From NCBI GenBank assembly GCA_018901555.1, contig JAHIER010000044.1, forward strand, positions 1 through 10,310: DNA of 10,310 nt, written 5' to 3'. Position 1 is the first letter of the stretch. Every line of letters begins with the position of its first letter. This DNA is from Patescibacteria group bacterium. Lineage in GTDB: Bacteria > Patescibacteriota > Minisyncoccia > UBA9983. Below the pieces are notes generated by a model. The model saw only the letters and a program-made list of their open reading frames with translations, was not told the DNA's origin and did not search any database. Of this stretch, positions 1 through 6,541 are shown one piece after another. The position numbers and the translations under genes were made by a program.

Positions 1-1215
1 TGATAATCCTGTTTCGTAAATAACTGTAGCAGTATTTTTAAGATGAATTTTGTAAGCCGTCACTTCTTTAAGATTGATATTATTTTGTAATAATATTTCT
101 CCGTGCCCGGCATAAACAAGTAATTTGCCGGATACTGTGTTTTTTACATCAATGGCCGTTTCTGAACCTCCTCCTTCTGCGCTGTTATTTTGGGAAACCA
201 TAAGAATATAAGATCCAGGAGTTCCGGAGTCTATAAATTGAACGCTGTTTTCCAAACTAATCTTGCTGCTAGTTGTTCTGTTGGCTGGATTGTCAGCAAT
301 CATAGCCACGCTCATAGGACCCAAAGACGGATCTATGCGTATAATTGGACCATTTTTTGTAGTTATATTGCCAACGACCCAAACAGAACCATGCAAAGTA
401 ATGGTCGGACTGCCATTAATTTCCAGATCGCAATTTATTTTTACAGGACCCAGATCAACATCTGAATCAATTTCATAAGGACAAGGCGAATTAATAACAC
501 CGCCTGATTCAGCTGCTGCTTTCCATTCATCAATTTTAGAATCAGAGATGGGCATTTCACCCAATGGCTGATCTGCGCTGCCAGGGTAAAGTGTTCCATC
601 TACTGTAGTTCCTGAAATCGATTGATAATAAGCATCTCCATCAACATAACTATTGCTAATAGTATGGGCATAAACACTACTGGTAGCGTGACTACCATTA
701 ACTAATCCTGCAGGGCCAGCTGAAACAATAGTGCCCCTGACAATATTGGAATTAGAACCATTAACCGATCCATTAGAATAAACATTGCCAGAAACAGAAG
801 AACTATTTTCCATAATCAGCCCTCCTCCGCCAGCTTGAAGTCCGTAGAAAAATGAAGCGCCAACATCTGTGGTTAAAACTGTTTCAATTTTTCTTATACC
901 GTTATAAACATCTCCTTCTGCAATAATATGTCTTTCATTGCCAACTGTTAAAACAGTTGTAGTTGCAATATATCCATCAATACTTATTACTTCTTGGCTA
1001 GAATAATTTTTTCCTTTTATAATTCTATAACTAACATCTTCTACTCCTGCTTCTGCCAAAAAATAACTTCTCTTTGAAAAAATAAAGTTTTGAGAATTTT
1101 TTGTTTCTTTTAAAACAATGGATGAAAATCCTGAAATAATTACCAAAGACATTACCAAAAGAAAAACAGTTACAGAAATTACGGCTTGACCTTTGTTGTA
1201 ATTTTTAATTTGCAT
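1..1215 (-). CDS. PilX-like minor pilin with long repetitive beta-rich body (3' end outside window)
   Basis: An open frame of 405 codons runs from an ATG at 1215 off the left edge. Residues 1-9 are short and basic and end in KG, followed by a hydrophobic helix (about 11-34) and then the RSYFLAEAGVEDVSYRI stretch (49-65). This layout is that of PilX-type N-termini (helix, then an AEAG..D segment). The residue at +5 after the predicted G9/Q10 cleavage is Ser, not the Glu of ordinary pilins; some minor pilins of the GspK type also lack it. Residues about 120-400 are rich in G, S, N, T and V, with repeated patterns such as VSGNVYSNGSVNGS, suggesting a beta-helix or bactofilin-like stack. C245 and C262 could form a disulfide. 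It starts one base after the stop of the preceding pilin gene, so it is the last visible member of the pilC operon. Inferred role: pilus tip or surface-exposed minor component. The C-terminus is unseen. Confidence 0.8.
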   Translation of the reverse strand, partial: MQIKNYNKGQAVISVTVFLLVMSLVIISGFSSIVLKETKNSQNFIFSKRSYFLAEAGVEDVSYRIIKGKNYSSQEVISIDGYIATTTVLTVGNERHIIAEGDVYNGIRKIETVLTTDVGASFFYGLQAGGGGLIMENSSSVSGNVYSNGSVNGSNSNIVRGTIVSAGPAGLVNGSHATSSVYAHTISNSYVDGDAYYQSISGTTVDGTLYPGSADQPLGEMPISDSKIDEWKAAAESGGVINSPCPYEIDSDVDLGPVKINCDLEINGSPTITLHGSVWVVGNITTKNGPIIRIDPSLGPMSVAMIADNPANRTTSSKISLENSVQFIDSGTPGSYILMVSQNNSAEGGGSETAIDVKNTVSGKLLVYAGHGEILLQNNINLKEVTAYKIHLKNTATVIYETGLS

Positions 1216-1216
1216 A

Positions 1217-1729
1217 TTAATATGATTTTCTTAAAATTGCTGTATTATAAAAATTTTCTATTTTTTGATAATTTCCCGAAGATCCTTGGAGTGTCATTTC
1301 TATTTTTACAGCTTTTGATATTGACGATGCAATGATTTCTCGAAAAATTAAATTTGTCACGCTTAAATCCGACGAAGTTAATTGATCTGCTGTCATGTCA
1401 CCTTCTTTTATCATTAATTTTCCTGAATCAATATAAAATTCTATTAATGTTGTAACTTCTGGAGAACTGGTACTATAGGTGTTTAAAACTAAATGCCCCG
1501 GAGAAGAACCTAAGACACTAGAATCGTCAACATCATAAGCAAATCTAATTTCCCGAGTCATTCTTTCCATAGCTGTTTCAGCAGAATTGTTAATTTTAAT
1601 TGAAACTCTCCCTTGATTAAAGGCCTTGATAACGATAGACAATGAATTTACAACCAAAATAAAAACAATAGCAATGATAGCTGTGTAAAATATTACCTCT
1701 ATTAAACTCATGCCTTGCTTATTTTTCAT
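1217..1729 (-). CDS. PilW/GspJ-like minor (pseudo)pilin
   Basis: This 170-residue protein has a type IV prepilin N-terminus: MKNKQG, cleavage predicted after G6, then MSLIEVIFYTAIIA with Glu at +5 of the mature protein and a hydrophobic helix to about residue 30. The SLIEVIFYTAIIA start and the following NSAETAMERMTREIRFA segment (about 48-63) resemble the GspJ/PilW class of minor pilins. It would be processed by a prepilin peptidase (not in the window) and placed in the initiating tip complex of a type IV pilus or type II secretion pseudopilus. The gene starts 7 bases after the PilV-like stop and ends one base before the PilX-like ATG, so translation is probably coupled. The prepilin assignment is firm; the GspJ/PilW subclass is an inference from N-terminal pattern and gene order. 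Confidence 0.88.
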   Translation of the reverse strand: MKNKQGMSLIEVIFYTAIIAIVFILVVNSLSIVIKAFNQGRVSIKINNSAETAMERMTREIRFAYDVDDSSVLGSSPGHLVLNTYSTSSPEVTTLIEFYIDSGKLMIKEGDMTADQLTSSDLSVTNLIFREIIASSISKAVKIEMTLQGSSGNYQKIENFYNTAILRKSY

Positions 1730-1736
1730 TTTTTAA

Positions 1737-2213
1737 TTAATCAAAAAGGTTTGTAATATAAGTTGAAAAAGATTGGGTGGTTATCCCATTATTTTCCTTC
1801 CATGAAACATAAATGGTAATTTTTTTTGTGTTTGGATCGTTTGCGCCGGAAACAACAATGTCATCATTAGCATCTCTTTCTACATTATTTAAAATAAACT
1901 TCCGTTCAAAAATATCATCAATATAAGAAGATGTGGTGGTGGCAGTCCAAGAGATTCCATCAAAATCAAAATAATAATTAACACCGTTACTCAAAGAAGA
2001 AATATTATTCCATCCGTCATCTCTGATAATTTTTATTGCTTCTACGCCTTCTTCCATTAAAAAACCTGCTTTAATATTATTAGAACTTTTTTGCAAAACC
2101 TTTAAAGAAAGATTAGCTACTGACATTAATCCCAAAAAGGCAACAGAAATAATTGATGTGCTAACAACTATTTCTATTAATCCAAACCCTTTTTTAAATT
2201 GTAATTTTCTCAT
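1737..2213 (-). CDS. PilV/GspI-like minor (pseudo)pilin
   Basis: I choose the ATG at 2213 (158 residues) over an in-frame upstream TTG at 2228. It lies one base after the stop of the preceding gene, the same spacing seen at the next-but-one junction, and it gives a compact basic leader MRKLQFKKG. Cleavage is predicted after G9, and the mature protein begins FGLIEIVVS with Glu at +5. A hydrophobic helix extends to about residue 32. The GFGLIEIVVSTSIISVAFLG pattern and the following MEEGVEAIKIIRDDGWNN segment are typical of PilV/GspI-like proteins. The C-terminal half has alternating beta-type residues (KKITIYVSW). Role: minor pilin of the pilus-initiating complex in the inner membrane. No SD is visible, so initiation probably depends on coupling to the upstream gene. 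Confidence 0.87.
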   Translation of the reverse strand: MRKLQFKKGFGLIEIVVSTSIISVAFLGLMSVANLSLKVLQKSSNNIKAGFLMEEGVEAIKIIRDDGWNNISSLSNGVNYYFDFDGISWTATTTSSYIDDIFERKFILNNVERDANDDIVVSGANDPNTKKITIYVSWKENNGITTQSFSTYITNLFD

Positions 2214-2214
2214 T

Positions 2215-2667
2215 TTATTCAATATCAATAATGCCAGAATTTTTTATACTAATTGTTTTTGTTTTGCTGGCATCATTTTTAACTCTAAAAATAATTGAGC
2301 CGTTTTGATCAGTTTTGACGGTTAACCTTTGAAAAACAACATCAACTCCTCCGCCATTCAAAGAAATACTGGAAATTTCAATCAGTGAAGGAATATCAAT
2401 AATAATATTTTCTGAATTAGGTTCTGAAAAAGTTGTTCCCTTAAACAAAACTGCTCTGTAAAATTCAAAATGAACTCCGTATTGAGAAAAATCCTGCGAT
2501 GATGAAGTTTTTGATTTTGCCTGATTAATTAAGGAAACTGTTTCATTAACAGCATTTTTTAATGACTGATTTTCTTTAAAAGTATTTAATGAAATAAGCG
2601 TAAAGGTGGTTATAACCATCAAAATCGCTACGGCAATAATGATTTCAATAAAAGTAAATCCTTTCAT
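2215..2667 (-). CDS. GspH/FimT-like minor (pseudo)pilin
   Basis: This 150-residue protein has the shortest prepilin leader in the cluster (MKG), with cleavage predicted after G3. The mature N-terminus FTFIEIIIAVAILMV carries Glu at +5, and a hydrophobic helix runs to about residue 26. A NAVNETVSLINQAKSKTSSSQ segment (about 38-58) precedes a beta-rich C-terminal half (FEFYRAVLF, QRLTVKTDQNGSIIFRV), the architecture of GspH/FimT pseudopilins: helix, connecting region with polar Gln/Ala, then beta sheet. It starts 18 bases after the pilC stop and is the first of four pilin-like genes in one operon. It is a minor pilin by size and position; no gene here has the look of an abundant major pilin. 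Family level is confident, exact subclass moderately so. Confidence 0.87.
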   Translation of the reverse strand: MKGFTFIEIIIAVAILMVITTFTLISLNTFKENQSLKNAVNETVSLINQAKSKTSSSQDFSQYGVHFEFYRAVLFKGTTFSEPNSENIIIDIPSLIEISSISLNGGGVDVVFQRLTVKTDQNGSIIFRVKNDASKTKTISIKNSGIIDIE

Positions 2668-2685
2668 ATTTATATTATAAACGAA

Positions 2686-3894
2686 TTACATCCCGCTCAC
2701 CATAGAATACATTGGCTTAATCATAGAAATAGCGAAAAAACCGACCCCAGCGCCAATAATCACCATAAGAATTGGCTCAATAACAGTTGACATATTTTTT
2801 GTTGATTCAGCCACCTCATCTTCATAAAAAGTCGCTAGTCTTAAAAGCATGTCAGTTAATTTGCCTGTTTCTTCTCCTACGGCCATCATTTCTCCCACTA
2901 AAATCGGATAAAGATTGGCGGATTTTTTAAAAGATTCTGACATAGGAATGCCTTTTTGAATATCGCTTTTGGCCATTTCTAAAACTGCTTTAAATTTATC
3001 ATTTTGAACCACATCTTTAGTAATCGCTAAAGCCTCTAAAACATCGACGCCAGCGCTTATTAACGACGCCAAGCTTCGGCTGGTGCGCGCGGCATTAACT
3101 TTTTTAACTAAAGGAGAAAACAATGGAAAATGAAGCAGAATGCCACCCATAACTTTTTTGCCCCCGGGCGAACGCGCAAAAAACGCAATGGTTGAAATTG
3201 TAATTAATAAAATTATTAAAAATAATATTGTATGCTGTGTAAAAAAATTACTTAATAAAATAATTATCTGGGTGCTCATTGGCAATTCCACGCCCAATTC
3301 TTCAAAAGTGGCTGTTAAAGTAGGCACCACATAAATAAGCATCAGAATTCCGATTAAAATCATGACAATAACAACAATAGAAGGATACATCATTGCTCCT
3401 TTTACTTTTTTACGAATAGCATTATCTCTTTCTATTTGTTCGCTTACTAAAATTAAAGACTCGCTTAACTTGCCAGTTTCTTCTCCCACTCTTACCATTG
3501 CTGTAAAAAGCGATGAAAAAACTCGCGGGTACTGTTTCATTCCTTCGCTTAAAGAGCCTCCCTTTTTTATAAAATCCGTCAGATTGGCAAGTATTTTTTT
3601 TAAACTGGTATTTTTTGTTTGCCTACCTAAAATTTCCAGGCCCCTAGCGATTGAAACCCCGGCTGAAACCATTACTGAAAGATTACGCGAGAAAAAAATT
3701 TTATCAGAAATAGAAACAGAATTAAAAATAGCCGGTATTGTAAAAAAGAACTTTTTCCCTGAATCTTCCTTGCATGAGACAAGAACATAATCCTGCTGTT
3801 TTAATAATTTTGCCAAATCAAAACGATCATTAGCTTCCATAACGCCCCTTATTTCTTCTCCAGAAACCTTTTTGGCAAAATACGTAAAGTGCAT
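2686..3894 (-). CDS. pilC: Type IV pilus inner-membrane platform protein PilC (GspF family)
   Basis: This 402-residue protein has the full GspF/PilC layout. A short N-terminal region (1-60, with YFAKKVSGEEIRGVMEA) is followed by two T2SSF cytoplasmic domains, about 62-185 and 265-385. Each domain carries the VGEETGKL signature (136-143 and 339-346). Membrane helices lie at about 170-190, 222-240 and 371-393. The length matches the usual 400 or so. It forms the inner-membrane platform on which PilB acts to polymerise pilins. It is the first gene of an operon continuing with four minor pilins, and it has its own consensus promoter 38 bases or so upstream of the ATG (-35 at 3961-3966, -10 at 3939-3944). 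It is separated from pilB by an accessory insert (toxin-antitoxin and a small gene). No SD precedes the ATG. Confidence 0.96.
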   Translation of the reverse strand: MHFTYFAKKVSGEEIRGVMEANDRFDLAKLLKQQDYVLVSCKEDSGKKFFFTIPAIFNSVSISDKIFFSRNLSVMVSAGVSIARGLEILGRQTKNTSLKKILANLTDFIKKGGSLSEGMKQYPRVFSSLFTAMVRVGEETGKLSESLILVSEQIERDNAIRKKVKGAMMYPSIVVIVMILIGILMLIYVVPTLTATFEELGVELPMSTQIIILLSNFFTQHTILFLIILLITISTIAFFARSPGGKKVMGGILLHFPLFSPLVKKVNAARTSRSLASLISAGVDVLEALAITKDVVQNDKFKAVLEMAKSDIQKGIPMSESFKKSANLYPILVGEMMAVGEETGKLTDMLLRLATFYEDEVAESTKNMSTVIEPILMVIIGAGVGFFAISMIKPMYSMVSGM

Positions 3895-3938
3895 ATTATT
3901 TAATATTTTACCACAAAAATCTTTATTATAAAAATTAG

Positions 3939-3966
3939 ATTATACAAAAAATAAATAATCTGTCAA
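3939..3966 (-). promoter_or_regulatory. Consensus sigma-70-type promoter for the pilC/minor-pilin operon
   Basis: On the minus strand, a perfect TTGACA (3961-3966) is followed after 16 bases by a perfect TATAAT (3939-3944). Transcription should start near 3932, giving a leader of about 38 bases before the pilC ATG. The whole 28-base site is nearly identical (26 of 28) to the site at 4717-4744, including the spacer GATTATTTATTT, which a promoter consensus does not require. It abuts the divergent promoter of the toxin-antitoxin pair: the two -35 boxes are two bases apart. Confidence 0.85.
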
Positions 3967-3968
3967 TA

Positions 3969-3997
3969 TTGCCATTATTATATTTCAAAAGTATTAT
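3969..3997 (+). promoter_or_regulatory. Probable promoter of the toxin-antitoxin pair
   Basis: TTGCCA (3969-3974), a 17-base spacer and TATTAT (3992-3997) lie just before the antitoxin ATG at 4005. The expected start site is about 4004, so the mRNA would be leaderless or nearly so, which fits the lack of an SD. It is back to back with the pilC promoter, so an autoregulating antitoxin binding here could also affect pilC transcription (inference). Confidence 0.5.
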
Positions 3998-4004
3998 TAA
4001 AGAT

Positions 4005-4229
4005 ATGAGCACCGTAACTATACCAAAAAAAGAATATTATGATCTAATCGAAGGGAAACTTCGATATGAATATCTTCAGCAGTTAATGAAAGAAGATATT
4101 TTTTCCTCTCCGCCGACAAGAAATATTAAAGATGTCATTTCGGCATTTAAAGCAACGAAAAAATATAACAAAAACTTTATTAAAAGTTTGGAAAGAGGGT
4201 TAACTCAATCGTCTTATTTTAAAAAATGA
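4005..4229 (+). CDS. Antitoxin of a type II toxin-antitoxin pair
   Basis: The likely product has 74 residues, starting MSTVTIPKKEYYDLIEGKLRYEYL. I take the ATG at 4005 rather than the in-frame TTG at 3969, which would add 12 residues overlapping the promoter region. The N-terminal TVTIPKKEY strand followed by a helix resembles the DNA-binding starts of small antitoxins, but I cannot assign a fold (AbrB, RHH or Phd) with certainty. The charged, probably flexible C-terminus (from about residue 38, RNIKDVISAFKATKKYNKNF) would wrap and neutralise the toxin. The last four bases overlap the toxin start (ATGA), the usual coupling in such operons. Similar antitoxin/toxin pairs are, to my knowledge, common in Patescibacteria. 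Probable roles: toxin inhibition and operon autorepression. Confidence 0.75.
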   Translation: MSTVTIPKKEYYDLIEGKLRYEYLQQLMKEDIFSSPPTRNIKDVISAFKATKKYNKNFIKSLERGLTQSSYFKK

Positions 4230-4474
4230 GAATTCTCCCTGTTAATTCTGAAATCAAAAAATATCTCAAAAAACACGAACTGGAAAAGAAATTCCAGAAA
4301 CAAATAAAACTTTTCCAAGAAAATGTTTTTTATCCAAGCCTAGAAACTGAACTACTTGAACCAAAACAAATGCGAATTTGGAGTTTTAGAATTGACCGCA
4401 AATATCGGGCGGTTTTTATTTTTCGAGAAAAAGATCTTGTAGAGATTGTCACAATAAATAATCATTATAAATAA
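4226..4474 (+). CDS. RelE/ParE-superfamily toxin
   Basis: This 82-residue basic protein starts with ATGA overlapping the antitoxin stop. It has the RelE/ParE order: a helical N-terminal half (about 8-32, EIKKYLKKHELEKKFQKQ), then a beta-sheet half with SLETELLEP (38-46), IWSFRIDRKYRAVFIF (51-66) and a final strand VEIVTINNHYK. R50, R55, R58, R61 and the terminal H80-Y81 are the kind of basic/aromatic residues used by RelE-like mRNA interferases, but ParE-like gyrase inhibitors share the fold, so the target is not decided. The SFRIDRKYRAVF and terminal NNHYK features resemble RelE/StbE-type toxins. Its 3' end overlaps the tail of the convergent small gene 4449-4652 by 26 bases. Confidence 0.8.
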   Translation: MRILPVNSEIKKYLKKHELEKKFQKQIKLFQENVFYPSLETELLEPKQMRIWSFRIDRKYRAVFIFREKDLVEIVTINNHYK

Positions 4475-4652
4475 AATAAGAAACCCAAAAAGAGAAAAGC
4501 CAGAAATTCTGCCAGTCGTGAATTAAAGAAATCTCTTTGCGAAGAAACTTTTTCAAGTCTCTTAACCACCTCTCTCCATCAGATCCTCCGAGCTTTTCCA
4601 AAAGGTCATAAATAGAACCTTTTACTTCTGCTATGCCGAGCATGTTTTTCAT
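4449..4652 (-). CDS. Small unknown protein with strong SD, probably truncated
   Basis: An ATG at 4652 is preceded by a strong SD, AAGGAGG (4659-4665), six bases upstream, so I choose it over the TTG at 4703. The product is 67 residues. The first 40 (MKNMLGIAEVKGSIYDLLEKLGG..., to KKFLRKE) are soluble and charged, and I believe they match the N-terminus of small hypothetical proteins frequent in Parcubacteria. After KKFLRKE the sequence changes to an aromatic, hydrophobic tail (DWQNFWLFSFWVSYFIYND) that overlaps the toxin's 3' end on the other strand. This suggests that the original C-terminus was lost and the frame now reads through unrelated DNA. It has a consensus promoter (4717-4744) and a leader of about 58 bases. 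Function unknown. Confidence 0.6.
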   Translation of the reverse strand: MKNMLGIAEVKGSIYDLLEKLGGSDGERWLRDLKKFLRKEISLIHDWQNFWLFSFWVSYFIYNDYLL

Positions 4653-4658
4653 GGTCAG

Positions 4659-4665
4659 CCTCCTT
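4659..4665 (-). promoter_or_regulatory. Strong Shine-Dalgarno site
   Basis: Minus-strand AAGGAGG lies six bases before the ATG at 4652. Nearly all other genes in the window lack an SD, so this site decides the start and implies efficient initiation. Confidence 0.75.
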
Positions 4666-4680
4666 AAAATTTGATTTTGA

Positions 4681-4695
4681 CCCTTAAAATAAGGG
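4681..4695 (-). other. Small hairpin in the leader of the 4449-4652 gene
   Basis: CCCTTA-TTT-TAAGGG on the minus strand forms a perfect 6-bp stem with a 3-base loop between the predicted start site (about 4710) and the SD. It could modulate translation or mRNA stability. Read on the plus strand, it is followed by only GTTTT, so it would be a weak terminator for the toxin-antitoxin transcript. Confidence 0.4.
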
Positions 4696-4716
4696 GTTTT
4701 CAATGATTCTATTTAT

Positions 4717-4744
4717 ATTATACACGAAATAAATAATCTGTCAA
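4717..4744 (-). promoter_or_regulatory. Consensus promoter for the small gene 4449-4652 (near copy of the pilC promoter)
   Basis: Minus-strand TTGACA (4739-4744), a 16-base spacer and TATAAT (4717-4722). It differs from the pilC promoter at only two spacer positions. Predicted start is about 4710. It lies 42 bases beyond the pilB stop, with no terminator visible between them. Confidence 0.82.
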
Positions 4745-4786
4745 GGTTATTTATTTAAGTTAGGAAAAGTTTAGAACAAATCTTTT

Positions 4787-6541
4787 TTATTCTCTTGTAA
4801 CTCTTAAAATTTCTTCTATAGTAGTAATCCCTTGAACAGCCTTGATAATGCCATCTTCAAGCATCGTAGTCATTCCTTCTTTTTTGGCCTGTTTCTCTAT
4901 ATCATCAGAAGTGGAATTTGACATAACTAAATTTTTTATTAACTCAGTCACTTTTAAAATTTCATGAATACCGATTCGGTCCTTATAACCATCAGGACAT
5001 TCTTTTGATTCTTTTGATTTATAAAACGGCACCTTGCTCCAATCATCTCCAGGTCTTATAATTTTTTCTTTTTTTAAAATATCCAACATTCTTTCAGTAT
5101 CAATATAATGTTTTAAATTTTCTAATTGATTTTTTGTTAAAAAATATTTTTCTCTTTCAGCGCAAAGCCTTCTTACTAATCTTTGAGCGATAATTACATT
5201 AATAGTTGAAGCTAATAAAAACGGCTCTACTTTCATGTCTAGTAATCTTGGTATAGTACCGGCAGCAGAATTCGTATGCAAAGTAGATAAGACAAGATGA
5301 CCAGTCAAAGCTGCATTAATAGCCAAAGAAGCAGTTTCTCTGTCTCTAATTTCCCCAACCATTATAATATCCGGATCTTGACGAACCAAAGATCTTAATC
5401 CATCAGAAAAACTAAAACCAATATCCGGTTTAACTTGAGTCTGATTTATTCTAGGAATTTGATATTCAATAGGATCTTCAATTGTTGCAATATTAACTTC
5501 GGGCGTATTAAGAATTTCCAAAATAGTATAAAGAGTTGTAGTTTTGCCGGAACCAGTCGGACCAGTCGCCAAAATCATGCCATGAGGCCTGCGAATAAAT
5601 TCATGCAAATTTTCAATTTGGGACGGCAAAAAACCTAAAGATTCCAAACCAAACCCCTTAGAATTTTCATGTAAAATTCTCATAACTGCTTTTTCTCCGT
5701 CAAAAACTGGCATTATAGAAACTCTGAAAGAAAATTTTTCCTCGCTTAATTCTATTTTAAATCGTCCGTCCTGAGGCAAACGCTTTTCGTCTAATTTAAG
5801 GTTAGATAAAACTTTAATTCTGGCGATAATACCAGGGGCAACTGTTTTAGGAAGAACCATGGCATCATGTAAAATGCCGTCAATGCGATATCTAGCCACA
5901 ACTTCTTTTTCCATTGGTTCTATATGAATATCACTGGCTCTCTGCAAAATAGCATGACGCAAAAGAGTATCAACGATTCTAACAACTGGGACTTCTTCAG
6001 CTAATTTTTTAAGATCTTCTCCTGTCCCAGAATCTCCTTCTTTTTCTGAAACAATTCTTAAAGATTCTGCTTCTTTTTGAATAATGTCTCCGAATTCTGC
6101 CTGCAAACTTTTATTATATTGGGTTAAAATATTTTTAATGGAATCCGGGTCTGTTAATCTTGGTTTAATTTTAAAATTCAGTTTCTTTTTTATAAAATCA
6201 ATAGTCTCCAAATCTTCAGGATCAAGCATGGCCACCTCCAAACCATCGCTGGTTTTTTTATAAGCAACTATGTTATGTGTTCTAGCAATTGGTTCAGGAA
6301 TAAGGCTCAAGATTTCAAAATCTATTTTTTCTTTTTTTAAATCAACAAAAGGAATCCCCAAAATATAAGCTTCCAAACGCCTAAGATCGTCTTCTTTAAT
6401 TTTATTTTCTTTTACTAAAACATCTCCTAAATATTTATTTTCTTTAGCTGCGCTTTTTTCAGCAGACTCAAGATCCTTACTGGAAATAAGGCCTGAATCA
6501 AGTAAAAATAATTTTAATTGTTGAGGCTCAATTTTTTTCAT
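4787..6541 (-). CDS. pilB: Type IV pilus extension ATPase PilB (GspE family)
   Basis: I take the ATG at 6541 (584 residues) rather than the TTG at 6550. An N-terminal GspE/MshEN-type domain (about 1-145, with KYLGDVLVKENKI and LGIPFVDL) precedes a linker and the secretion-ATPase core. Visible motifs (584-residue numbering): the SDIHIEP segment, Walker A GPTGSGKT at 327-334 (K333), the Asp box TIEDPIEY (E355/D356), Walker B DIIMVGEIRD (391-400, E397) and the His box STLHTN with H422. It is a hexameric cytoplasmic ATPase that drives pilin polymerisation with PilC. The usual CxxC...CxxC zinc motif is reduced to single cysteines C460 and C515, the latter beside GYKDRIGIHE. The gene overlaps the response regulator by 14 bases, so the two are co-transcribed and probably translationally coupled. 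No PilT retraction ATPase is seen. Confidence 0.96.
   Translation of the reverse strand: MKKIEPQQLKLFLLDSGLISSKDLESAEKSAAKENKYLGDVLVKENKIKEDDLRRLEAYILGIPFVDLKKEKIDFEILSLIPEPIARTHNIVAYKKTSDGLEVAMLDPEDLETIDFIKKKLNFKIKPRLTDPDSIKNILTQYNKSLQAEFGDIIQKEAESLRIVSEKEGDSGTGEDLKKLAEEVPVVRIVDTLLRHAILQRASDIHIEPMEKEVVARYRIDGILHDAMVLPKTVAPGIIARIKVLSNLKLDEKRLPQDGRFKIELSEEKFSFRVSIMPVFDGEKAVMRILHENSKGFGLESLGFLPSQIENLHEFIRRPHGMILATGPTGSGKTTTLYTILEILNTPEVNIATIEDPIEYQIPRINQTQVKPDIGFSFSDGLRSLVRQDPDIIMVGEIRDRETASLAINAALTGHLVLSTLHTNSAAGTIPRLLDMKVEPFLLASTINVIIAQRLVRRLCAEREKYFLTKNQLENLKHYIDTERMLDILKKEKIIRPGDDWSKVPFYKSKESKECPDGYKDRIGIHEILKVTELIKNLVMSNSTSDDIEKQAKKEGMTTMLEDGIIKAVQGITTIEEILRVTRE

Noticed and set aside
190..478. 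Plus-strand frames opposite the PilX-like gene
   Set aside because: The minus-strand frame is continuous for 405 codons with a recognisable N-terminus; the plus frames are shadows.
2214..2228. TTG start for the PilV-like gene
   Set aside because: The ATG at 2213 gives a normal prepilin leader and the one-base spacing seen elsewhere in the operon.
3140..3790. Plus-strand frames antisense to pilC
   Set aside because: They lie fully within the strongly supported pilC gene, lack initiation signals and have no family-like sequence.
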